IMG/VR virus record: IMGVR_UViG_3300028608_000007
Coordinates: 1 to 64,000 of that record
DNA: 64,000 bases
Reading direction: 5' to 3' (one strand)
DNA from: a virus
In this document: piece after piece, positions 49,939-58,269 of the stretch
Position numbering within the stretch: position 1 is the first letter of the stretch
How the letters are laid out: every line of letters begins with the position of its first letter
Position numbers and translations under genes: made by a program
The notes under the pieces: model-generated
Told to the model about the DNA's origin: nothing
What the model saw: only the letters and a program-made list of their open reading frames with translations
Database searches by the model: none

Positions 49939-52194
49939 TTACAGCTTAACGCTGCGTACCAGTACAGCTTTCAGACCGAGGTAACCCGGCAGGACTTCTA
50001 CCACACGACCATAGCAGTCGATCAGGTAGTGACGGCTGAACTTCACCGACTGCTGCTTGCAACGCTCCAGGATCGCTACACAGGCTGCGTGCAGGTCAGG
50101 CTGGTTCGAAGCTTTGACGATCTGAGCTTGCTCGCCGTAGATCTCAGCAGACCACGGTACGTGGGTAACCGAGAACTTCTCGAAGCGCGCCAGGATCGTA
50201 TTCACCTTGGCCTTGTTTTCGCGAGTCATCTGGTCACCCAACTTGCTCAGGTAGTCCCAGTACTCATCGCCTTTCAGGATGTTGGTGATTGGCTTGATGA
50301 TGTCTTCAGCACGCTCTTGGTTCAGCAGGGTCCACAACAGACCCATTTGATCTTCGAGCAGAGCTTCGCCCAGGGATTCGATGTCAGCCACGAAGTTTTC
50401 GATTTCGAGGGTGTTACCGTAACCCAGGTTGACAGCCAGTGCTTCATTCACACGAGCAGTCAGAGCTTCGTTCAGCACGTTGTACAGACGAGCAGTGATC
50501 TGCTCACGCTCCATGTGATCAGCCAAGAACTTCGCTGCGCCCACGAGGGTTTGCTTCTTGGCCAATTCCAACATCACACCAATCATGGCACCATCAACCG
50601 ACACTGGCTGCATCTCACGGAAGTAGTACTCGCGCACTTTCCCGTCAAAGTTGTCAGCGCCCAGCTTGATGACTTCGTTCAGGCATTTGATCTCGGCTTC
50701 CCGGAAGGAGTGAGCCTCGATTTCCGTCGGAATGATCTTCACCTCAGGATTCTCCACAGGAGTTTCACTGTGATCCTCAGGATCAACAATGACTTGCGGT
50801 TTGTCCAGATCAGCCACTTCACGCCAGTTGGTAGGTACTACCTTCTTGGTTTCATCCAGTTGGTAAGGCTTACGCTGACGGATTTCGTGTTGCAGATACT
50901 CCATCTGTTCCATTTCTTTCTCCTCGATAACCTTAACGATTTCCTTCACAACGAAGGTGCCGTCGGCTTGAGGAGCACGAACGTGGAACTTCATGTGGGT
51001 GAGAGGGTTGAACGCTTCTGGCCATGGAACATCAACATTCCAGGTCAGGTCCCAGCCGCTGGAGTGAGCCGGACGGATCTCGCTACCGTTTTGCAGGCGT
51101 ACGTAGTCGTATGGACGATCCTCGTTGATCGAGTTCAGATCCACTTTACTTTGTAGGCTTGCATCACCGACAACTTGAGCCTGTACAGGTTCGACCAGCG
51201 GTTCAGGGGTGAGCGCCGCTTGTGCCCGTTGTTGTTCTACGCGTGCAGCGAATTCTTGCTGCTGCTTGTTCACGGGTGCTTGTTGCACGTTGGTAGTCCC
51301 GAAGTCATTGAACATTTCCTCAACAACACCGTTGGGGCTTCCCGTAGGCTGCACTGGCCCTTGAGAACTACGGCCACGAGAGGCCACAAAGGCGTTGGAG
51401 GCTGGAGCCGGGGTTTCCTGTTGCGCCTGCTGTGGAGCTGGATCAACTCCTTGCGGGCGCAGGGCCGTCCGTCCTTTATACCCGGAGTTGGGGTTTTCGT
51501 AGACTGAGTTAACCTGCGCGATGGTGCTTTGGGTATTGGCAAAACGACCCCAGTTGATGTTGGGGTTCCCTGCTGGTGCAGCACCGCCACCAGTGTAGGG
51601 CCAGCCACTACCTTGTCGCGCAGCTTGGAACGAGGATTGCTGTTGCTGGTTTCCAGGCCAGGCACTTGCTTGTGGTTGGTTGTTGTTGGGCCAGCTACCT
51701 TGGAAGGATTGCTGGGGTTGGGACAACTGCTGTACTGCTTGAGCCAACTGCTCTTGACGCATCAGCAGGCGCTGGATCTCGGCTTCGATACCGATCCCCA
51801 TCATCTGCTTAACCATCGGGTTTTGCTGCGCGATAGTCGCCGTGTAGCAAGTGACGATCTCATTCGCAGCATTCGCCACGATTTGCTCCTGCGACTGACC
51901 TTGGCTAGCGGGCAGTTTCGCCATAGCCTCAGCCAGTTGCGTGGTGCTGTTGAGCAGAGTCAGATACGTGTCGTTCTGCCAGGCGTTGTCCGACGCCATG
52001 TTGAACATGTAGCAACGCAGAGGGTTCTTCTGCGCATTGTCTTGCAGCAGTTTGATCACGTACCCGTTTACGATAGCAGGGAACTGATTCTGGAAAGGAA
52101 TCTGATACGGTGCGCCCTGTACGTAAAACGTAGGGTTTGGCTCATTAGCAGAGTACTGCTTGCCCATGTTGTTGGATTGGTTAAAGAACGACAT
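49939..52194 (-). CDS. Gln/Pro-rich probable virion protein, 751 aa
   Basis: An ordinary N-terminal domain (~1-165) is followed by a Gln/Asn/Pro/Ser/Gly-rich, low-complexity stretch (~165-340), then a helical domain of ~400 residues. The ATG at 52194 (MSFFNQSNNM) has GGAG nine bases upstream. The unstructured linker resembles tethers of virion-associated proteins. It follows the RNA polymerase beta N-half gene by 15 bases. Function unknown. Confidence 0.65.
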   Translation of the reverse strand: MSFFNQSNNMGKQYSANEPNPTFYVQGAPYQIPFQNQFPAIVNGYVIKLLQDNAQKNPLRCYMFNMASDNAWQNDTYLTLLNSTTQLAEAMAKLPASQGQSQEQIVANAANEIVTCYTATIAQQNPMVKQMMGIGIEAEIQRLLMRQEQLAQAVQQLSQPQQSFQGSWPNNNQPQASAWPGNQQQQSSFQAARQGSGWPYTGGGAAPAGNPNINWGRFANTQSTIAQVNSVYENPNSGYKGRTALRPQGVDPAPQQAQQETPAPASNAFVASRGRSSQGPVQPTGSPNGVVEEMFNDFGTTNVQQAPVNKQQQEFAARVEQQRAQAALTPEPLVEPVQAQVVGDASLQSKVDLNSINEDRPYDYVRLQNGSEIRPAHSSGWDLTWNVDVPWPEAFNPLTHMKFHVRAPQADGTFVVKEIVKVIEEKEMEQMEYLQHEIRQRKPYQLDETKKVVPTNWREVADLDKPQVIVDPEDHSETPVENPEVKIIPTEIEAHSFREAEIKCLNEVIKLGADNFDGKVREYYFREMQPVSVDGAMIGVMLELAKKQTLVGAAKFLADHMEREQITARLYNVLNEALTARVNEALAVNLGYGNTLEIENFVADIESLGEALLEDQMGLLWTLLNQERAEDIIKPITNILKGDEYWDYLSKLGDQMTRENKAKVNTILARFEKFSVTHVPWSAEIYGEQAQIVKASNQPDLHAACVAILERCKQQSVKFSRHYLIDCYGRVVEVLPGYLGLKAVLVRSVKL

Positions 52195-52209
52195 CTGGGT
52201 TAACTCCAC

Positions 52210-53871
52210 CTAAGCGTATTTTGTAAATTGGATTCGTCGTTGTACGTTGTCAATCAGTTCACGGAACTTCTCGTTCCTGACAACACGATAAGAATCATCG
52301 TATTGAACGTAAGGCGAAATGCGCGTACGCCCACTCGGGCTCGCCTTAGGTAGGTTGTTGTAACTTCCCACCTCTACAATCGACGAGTGCAACAATTTGG
52401 ACGCATCACCAGCAGAAGACTTCCCGCTGTTGCGACCGTTACCAGTAGCGCTGGTCTGTGGGACCAGGTTCGACGTGATCTTGAAGTACAGGTTATCCCC
52501 TGGGCTGGAGACGCCTGCAACCTCGCCGTGCTGCCGGTTGATCTTCATGATCGCATCTACAGTCAGGTTACGCCGTAGTGCACTGTTGATTTCCTCTTTT
52601 ACTTTTGGTTTCCGTACCGCCTTCTGCAAGGCGAATTTGAAGTGAGAGATAGCCTTGTTGATATCGAACAAAGCGTAACGCAATACCATCAACTCCTTGT
52701 CGTACATCGTGGACTCAACGTTGTCCGACTGGATGACCATCTCTGAAAGCGCTCCAATGATGAACGCGAACAGTTGGTATATGTCATTTGCGTGGATATT
52801 CTCACTGAGAAGGTCCAACCGCGATCGTTCGTCCAGGGACTCATCCAAAGACTCGATGTGGTTGTCAATCTCGTCTGCCAGTTTACCTTCACTTTGCCCT
52901 GGGCCGAAGATCAGGTGCCCCAGCAGAATACGCCAGAATCGGGTGCTCTCAATGAACTCAGGTTCTACACGCTGCGGGAAATGATCCGTAACGTAGAAGA
53001 ATCCGGCCACCAAACCGATGTTCTGGGTAGTCCAAGCCGTACGGCGAATTGCTAAGCGGATATTCGTGGGAATGTATCCGCTGCGACGAACACCCCGAAG
53101 GCTTCGTGGACAGAGCTGCTTGGAACCGCAGATCAGCCATTCTTCCTTCGGGTAGATGTCATAGTTGATCTCGTCGGGGTATCCAACGAAAACATCCGTG
53201 TTTGACATCATCTTAAACGCCTGGCTAACCCCATACTTGCTAAAGAGGTAATGCGCCATCGTGTGTTTCGCTGTGATGCGATTTCTGTTTCCGGTTCCCT
53301 GCGCAGGGTTACGATTATAGACCGTGGCCCATGCCACGTTCGCCGTTTCGTTCCAACTCGTCTCTAAGCCACCTTCTTCGATGTCATAGATACGGAACGT
53401 GTGATCCAACCGCTCGAAGGTAAGTTTCGTTACCTGGAGTGGAATAAAGATCGTGTTAACACCGTAGCTGATTGCACGGTCGGCCAGTACAGGACTGATC
53501 GAGAACGTACTGCCACGGATTGTGATCAAGCCAGCCTGAGTCATGTATGGCAAGTACATGTGCGGTTCGTACATAGGTTCCCCATTGTACGTGAACCGAT
53601 ACTTCATCAAGAACAGATTGTTCCGCGCGATGTCAAACACCGGCTTCCCGCTCCGCTTCGGCGTAACCACGTTGTACTCTTCCTGAGGTGTACAGCGTGT
53701 GCATCCCTCATAACGCAACCCTGGTGGGAAGCTTTTAGAGATGCTCCTGAACAACCCATCCACATGACGCTCAACAACACGCATCTGCTCTACGGCTAGG
53801 CCTCTCATGACCTTTTCATTCATGCGCGGAATGGCCTTCTCATGAATCCGGCCAAATAGGAGGTTATCCAT
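52210..53871 (-). CDS. Phage multi-subunit RNA polymerase beta, N-terminal half (virion type)
   Basis: The 553-residue product has features I associate with the beta N-half of phiKZ-type polymerases: GLRYEGCTRCTPQEEYN, then MTQAGLITIRGSTFSISPVL, then TIFIPLQVTKLTFERLDHTF. Near the C-terminus, LPKASPSGRTRISPY matches the fork-loop area (compare RxxxALGPGGLxRER in RpoB), after which the protein stops, as in split beta subunits. It would be part of the polymerase carried in the virion to read early promoters. No active-site motif belongs to this half. Assigned by eye. Confidence 0.65.
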   Translation of the reverse strand: MDNLLFGRIHEKAIPRMNEKVMRGLAVEQMRVVERHVDGLFRSISKSFPPGLRYEGCTRCTPQEEYNVVTPKRSGKPVFDIARNNLFLMKYRFTYNGEPMYEPHMYLPYMTQAGLITIRGSTFSISPVLADRAISYGVNTIFIPLQVTKLTFERLDHTFRIYDIEEGGLETSWNETANVAWATVYNRNPAQGTGNRNRITAKHTMAHYLFSKYGVSQAFKMMSNTDVFVGYPDEINYDIYPKEEWLICGSKQLCPRSLRGVRRSGYIPTNIRLAIRRTAWTTQNIGLVAGFFYVTDHFPQRVEPEFIESTRFWRILLGHLIFGPGQSEGKLADEIDNHIESLDESLDERSRLDLLSENIHANDIYQLFAFIIGALSEMVIQSDNVESTMYDKELMVLRYALFDINKAISHFKFALQKAVRKPKVKEEINSALRRNLTVDAIMKINRQHGEVAGVSSPGDNLYFKITSNLVPQTSATGNGRNSGKSSAGDASKLLHSSIVEVGSYNNLPKASPSGRTRISPYVQYDDSYRVVRNEKFRELIDNVQRRIQFTKYA

Positions 53872-53899
53872 TGTTGCTAATGCCCCATTCTTCTAACAA

Positions 53900-55072
53900 C
53901 TACTTGAATGCTAGAAAGATAGCCGCAAGTCCAGTTGCAATGGCGGGAACCCACTTGAGAAACTCCGAAGAGTCTTTTCTCGCATAACTGCGTTCTTCGT
54001 AGTGGTCTTTGCGCTCGAGAGACGAAATTGCTCGCAAGTGCTCTACTCGAGTCTGTTCCTCTTTTAGCCTGGCGCTAGCCTCGTTGATACGAGCTTCCTC
54101 CAGCTTCCACCTGTGCTCCTGCGCTTTACGGTCACTTTCCTCCGCGACGCGCCTTTCCTCGATGTTGCGTTTCCATTCCTCATGCTCTTGATCGCGTTGT
54201 AGACGCTCCATGCGAAGTCGATGCTCCGTCTCCTTCAACTCATGGGCATACTGATCAAGCTCACGTTTCCTCTCAGCAGCAATGTCTCCCATTACCATTG
54301 CTTCTTCGTAGGACTTAAACATTCCCAAGAATTCCTCAGCTTCTGGGAAGGCGAAGAAATCTGACCTAGGTGCACCGACTCCCCCTTGTTCGGAAACAGG
54401 CGCTGTGGATGCTCGATAGACTCCAGACTTTCGACCGGGGTCTTTCGTGGGCTGCACTAGGAAGATCTCTTTGTTGATGTTAATGAAACGAGGTCCGAAG
54501 ATGTCTTCATTGTCGACAATCTGTAGGAAGTACCCCACCGCTCCCACGGTGTTGATCGTTTCGTTTTCAGCTACGAGGCGGTTGCGAATTCCTTCCATAC
54601 TGAAAGGATGATGCGGGACATAACCCCCTTGCATCGTGGAAACCACGACGTCAAGGTTTACAAGGTATAATGATCCTCCAGATGCGGCTACATCAGCCTC
54701 ATCAACACCGTAGTCCACTTGGGCATGACACTGTCCCATTCGCTGTCGCACACTTCCCTGAAGGACGGCATCTCTCAACGCACGCATTCCATCAGAGGTA
54801 GCATTTGATAAGCGGTCTACGTCGATTTTTACACCGGAACGATACTTGATCGTGTATCGCACGATGAATTTGTTAAGAGCCTTGACATTCATAGGTTGAA
54901 TAGTCAGGGGCATACCAGAACGGTCAACTAATGTAACGGGAACTCTAAACCCGTTATAAAACTCCTTCTCTATGGAAAGTTGTGCACCGGGACCTAATTC
55001 AAGTGCACCAGGCACTTCGGTCAGGGTTGCTTCTCGGTTTATCAGTTGGTTGTTGTGGATATATTGGCTCAT
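53900..55072 (-). CDS. Tail-anchored coiled-coil protein, 390 aa
   Basis: Residues ~1-245 are globular. About 250-365 form a continuous charged coiled coil rich in Glu, Arg and Lys (KETEHRLRMERLQRDQEHEE). The last 20 residues are a hydrophobic segment (WVPAIATGLAAIFLAF), suggesting C-terminal membrane anchoring. An early-promoter-like element at 55149 lies ~75 bases upstream, so it may be an early gene with a role at the host membrane. Function unknown. Confidence 0.65.
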   Translation of the reverse strand: MSQYIHNNQLINREATLTEVPGALELGPGAQLSIEKEFYNGFRVPVTLVDRSGMPLTIQPMNVKALNKFIVRYTIKYRSGVKIDVDRLSNATSDGMRALRDAVLQGSVRQRMGQCHAQVDYGVDEADVAASGGSLYLVNLDVVVSTMQGGYVPHHPFSMEGIRNRLVAENETINTVGAVGYFLQIVDNEDIFGPRFININKEIFLVQPTKDPGRKSGVYRASTAPVSEQGGVGAPRSDFFAFPEAEEFLGMFKSYEEAMVMGDIAAERKRELDQYAHELKETEHRLRMERLQRDQEHEEWKRNIEERRVAEESDRKAQEHRWKLEEARINEASARLKEEQTRVEHLRAISSLERKDHYEERSYARKDSSEFLKWVPAIATGLAAIFLAFK

Positions 55073-55148
55073 AGGTTCACACTGACAATAGGGAAGATCT
55101 ATTTTGTCTTTTGGTAGAACGTGCGATTCCTCTGTGGTTGGTCACTTT

Positions 55149-55178
55149 GATAATATACACTTCAAATAGGTTTCAATA
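55149..55178 (-). promoter_or_regulatory. Early-promoter-like element (copy 2)
   Basis: Minus-strand ATTGAAAC, seven bases, AAGTGTATATTA. It matches the copy at 61267 at 20 fixed positions and has TATATTAT where phiKZ early promoters have TATATTAC. It drives toward the gene at 55072. Confidence 0.6.
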
Positions 55179-55179
55179 A

Positions 55180-55280
55180 AGGCGGCATAAAAAGAAGGAA
55201 TTCCTCCTGAGCCCGAAAGCTCAGGAGGGTTCCTTTGAGTCCCCACTTAAAGGACACTCCAAAGGAGCCGAAGCTCCTAA
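55180..55280 (-). terminator. Tandem terminators after the major capsid gene
   Basis: Two hairpins follow the capsid gene on the minus strand: GGAGCTTCGGCTCC (about 55262-55278), then CCTCCTGAGC / GCTCAGGAGG (55203-55228) ending in TTCTTTTTATGCCGCC, the tagged type. The double stop suits a very highly transcribed gene. The remaining bases to 55343 hold nothing I recognise. Confidence 0.85.
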
Positions 55281-55343
55281 GGAGGTGTAACCAACCGTAG
55301 ACCAGGAAGTCTAGTGGTTGTGACCAGTTCAGCCAACGGTCGC

Positions 55344-57527
55344 TTACGGTTGCTCTTGAGTGGCAACAACGATTTTGTTGGTGAGAACTTTGTCCAACCC
55401 CTTCACTTTGATCACTGCCATGGCTGGCAGGTGGTTGATGTGGAGGTTACGCGGTTGCACCATGGCTTCTGGGTAGGTGCCGCCGTCACGCTGAACCATC
55501 ATGCTGGAAGCCAGCTCAGGAATCCACGCGTGCACACCGAAGGTGAGCGGGTCGATGCCTTCGGATTGACCCATGCGGGTCAGACCGATGATGATGGTGT
55601 CCTTCATACGGAAGTCGAAGGAGGACTCGATTTGGTACTCTGGGAACGCGATACCGAAGGTGCGGCTGTCGCCGACAACCATCAGGTGACGTTGCAGAAC
55701 CACGTCGGTACCGATCAGCAGCTTCGGCTGTTGCGAGCCAGTTACGGCAGCGTTCAGCGCAGGCTGGTAGCCGGTGTCGCGGTACATGCGGTAGGACACG
55801 TCACGAATGGCGTTAACCAGGATGGCGTTGATGTCCTGGGCACGGTCCATGTCACGGATGGAGTTGATCTCTTGCTCCAGATCGATTTCCTTCTCTTCGA
55901 AGAAAGGTTTGATCAGGAAGCGACCAACACCTTCCACTTCAGGGATGGTGTCCTGGCGTTTCACGGCCTTGGCGTACGACTTCAGGGTTTCTGCGTAGTT
56001 CAACAGGCGGGTAACCGCGTTGTTGGTGTTACGCACGCGCACGGCGTTGATCAGCATTTCCAGGTCGCGAGCGTCGCGGTTCGAACCGGCCGGGGAAGGC
56101 GCGGAGATCGGAGCACCCAGCGGGATGTGGAAACGGAAGGTGCGATCGTTGGTATCCAGCAGCAGACCACGAGTACGACGGTTGCTGTTGGTACGAGCGG
56201 CCTTCAGATCGTAAGCAACGACCTTGGCGTCTTTCAGGGACAGCACGATTGGAGCACCAGCGCCGGAGACCAGGCTGATTTCTTTGCCGTCAGCATCGAT
56301 GATGCTGTCAACGGTTACAGGCGAGCTGTAAACGCGACCGTTGCCGAGCTGGGTGTCGAAGTCGCCGTTCAGGTTCACAGCCAGGCGTACGGTGACGTTG
56401 GCAGTGGTGATGGCGGCCAGCAGGGTCGGAGCAACACCAGCGGTGGTGAGAGTGTCTTTGTCCAGGACCAGGTCAGCGGTCTTGAAGTTCAGGTTCATCT
56501 CACGGTTGGCGCCTTCAACCGACTTCACGAAGTGGCTGCGGGCCAGACGGCTGGTCACGTACTTCACAGCTTCGCCGTCGGCGAGCTGGATGTAGATGTT
56601 TTCCAGACCGATCGAGTTGTCGATCGCGTCGGTGTGGTCGATGATGCCAGCGCCGATCAGACCTGGGTGCTGCGACAGGCCCAGCAGGTTCAGCTCGACG
56701 TTGATGGCCAGAGGCGCGGTCGGTACGTCGATGTTCGAGATGCGGCGAACGGTCGGAGCGACCAGTGCGGCGTCGATGAACTTGTCAGCGTTGCCGCCGT
56801 TGGCGAGAACGACTGGGATCAGGCTGGTGGATTCGTCGGCCAGGATTTTGTGGTCCATGGCAGCTTCGACCAGGTTCTTACGGTTCCAGTCAGTCACCTT
56901 ACCGGTGTTGCTGTGCTGGATGGCGTTGTGAACCAGGGTACGGCGAACGGTGATGTCCAGGCCACCTTGCTCCGGCGGTACGACAGTAGTCGGGTACCAC
57001 ATTTCGGAGAAGCTGTCTTGAACAGCCGCTTTCACGTTGAAGACGATGGAGTAAGGCAGGAACTTGGCCAGCTCACGTTCGTCGAACGATTCCAGGGAAG
57101 GAGTGTCACGGGTGTCAACGACACCAGCAGCACCGCTCGAACCGATGTCAACAACGTTGTCACCGGAAGCCTGGGAACGCATGGCGACTTCGGCGTATTC
57201 GGCCGGGTTACCAGCAGCCATTGCGGCGATCGCACCGGCTTGCAGTTGGGTGTCGGTCAGGTCTTCTTCGCCGTCGTCTTCGCCTTCACCGTCTTCCAGG
57301 GAAGGGCGCAGGGCTGCGAAAGCGTCTTTGATCTCACGACCGATGTCCTTGGCGCGGCGGTCCAGTTCAGCGAACTGGCCTTCGTCCAGGGACTCCATGG
57401 AGATCAGTTGACCGGTGATGTCCTTGGAAGCAATGTCCGTGCCTTGGGTAGCGATGGTCTGACGCAGGGCAGACAGGACGTTGTTCAGAGGCGAACCAGC
57501 AGAGCCTTTGAATTTCAGAAATGACAT
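55344..57527 (-). CDS. Major capsid protein
   Basis: The 727-residue protein has the strongest codon bias in the window and its own leader and double terminator. An acidic, helical N-terminal ~146 residues contains S-x-E sites at 43-45 (SME), 76-78 (SLE) and 144-146 (TPSLE then SFDERELAKF). The last is the most likely prohead-protease cut leaving a ~580-residue mature protein. Length and layout resemble phiKZ-type capsid proteins. The opposite strand has a 736-codon open frame that is only a shadow of the codon bias. Confidence 0.8.
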   Translation of the reverse strand: MSFLKFKGSAGSPLNNVLSALRQTIATQGTDIASKDITGQLISMESLDEGQFAELDRRAKDIGREIKDAFAALRPSLEDGEGEDDGEEDLTDTQLQAGAIAAMAAGNPAEYAEVAMRSQASGDNVVDIGSSGAAGVVDTRDTPSLESFDERELAKFLPYSIVFNVKAAVQDSFSEMWYPTTVVPPEQGGLDITVRRTLVHNAIQHSNTGKVTDWNRKNLVEAAMDHKILADESTSLIPVVLANGGNADKFIDAALVAPTVRRISNIDVPTAPLAINVELNLLGLSQHPGLIGAGIIDHTDAIDNSIGLENIYIQLADGEAVKYVTSRLARSHFVKSVEGANREMNLNFKTADLVLDKDTLTTAGVAPTLLAAITTANVTVRLAVNLNGDFDTQLGNGRVYSSPVTVDSIIDADGKEISLVSGAGAPIVLSLKDAKVVAYDLKAARTNSNRRTRGLLLDTNDRTFRFHIPLGAPISAPSPAGSNRDARDLEMLINAVRVRNTNNAVTRLLNYAETLKSYAKAVKRQDTIPEVEGVGRFLIKPFFEEKEIDLEQEINSIRDMDRAQDINAILVNAIRDVSYRMYRDTGYQPALNAAVTGSQQPKLLIGTDVVLQRHLMVVGDSRTFGIAFPEYQIESSFDFRMKDTIIIGLTRMGQSEGIDPLTFGVHAWIPELASSMMVQRDGGTYPEAMVQPRNLHINHLPAMAVIKVKGLDKVLTNKIVVATQEQP

Positions 57528-57696
57528 ATCGATGTGTCCTTTTTACTTTCACGAAAGTACAAGTGGGGTGGAATCGGCACGCTGCCTTACCAGTTGCGAC
57601 TAAACAACGGTATCGGTTATAGCTGCTATATAATTAAACATTTACAGCAAACCGAGTTGCAGAGTCATTGAAACATAAAATACGTATTTACGTACT

Positions 57697-58239
57697 TCAA
57701 GGTTTACCGAGAGAATTTAAGTACTCCCGGAAGAAGTCGGAACGGGCGACGTTAGCCAACCCAGTAGCGATAACCCAACGGGTCATCAGCTCGTCCAAGA
57801 AGGTCTCTCCGTTGACATAGGGAGATTCGCCCATCTGTCCTAAGATAGGTGTAACAATTAACGTATCAGATTCGACTGACTTAACGGTGAGTGTGTACTC
57901 ATCGTTGGTTGTATCGTCACGACCCAGCCAGGCTTCATCAGCATTGTAGCCTTGAGCAGCCTTGGCGCGCATGTAGTCAACGATCTGACTGATCTTGCGA
58001 TACCTATCTTCTGAACCCTTCGGAGGGTCACACAGAAGTAAGGTGCAGGTCGACGGGAAGGTCTCTGCAAAGGCACGAGTGAACAGTGCTTCACGCTTCT
58101 CGTTGAGCAGGACATATTTGGCTACATCCTCAGGGGATAGTATAGCCTGCAACTGGTGGAAGTCGTTGACCGTTGCCAGATCGACTTTAGCGTATTCCAG
58201 GGCTTTCATAAGCCACAGGGGTACCAAGACTACTCTCAT
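57697..58239 (-). CDS. Hypothetical protein, 180 aa
   Basis: Unknown. The product is globular, with helical C-terminus. It is divergent from the helicase gene with 30 bases between starts. It lies upstream of the capsid gene, separated by the AT-rich leader 57528-57696 (which contains ATTATATAG on the minus strand, a possible capsid promoter). Start at ATG 58239, ten bases after GGAG. Confidence 0.65.
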   Translation of the reverse strand: MRVVLVPLWLMKALEYAKVDLATVNDFHQLQAILSPEDVAKYVLLNEKREALFTRAFAETFPSTCTLLLCDPPKGSEDRYRKISQIVDYMRAKAAQGYNADEAWLGRDDTTNDEYTLTVKSVESDTLIVTPILGQMGESPYVNGETFLDELMTRWVIATGLANVARSDFFREYLNSLGKP

Positions 58240-58269
58240 TTATACAGACTCCGCGTTAGGAAAACCGTG

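Noticed and set aside
50029-52203. Plus-strand frames opposite the Gln-rich protein
   Set aside because: Leu/His/Gln-rich shadow composition and no ribosome sites; the minus frame is continuous and coupled to its neighbours.
56080-56100. tRNA T-loop-like GGTTCGAACC
   Set aside because: It lies within the capsid gene and no cloverleaf can be drawn around it; no tRNA was found anywhere in the window.
55314-57524. 736-codon open frame opposite the capsid gene
   Set aside because: It is a codon-bias shadow: it mirrors the capsid gene over its full length, is Val/Asp/Gln-rich with no domain, and has no ribosome site.
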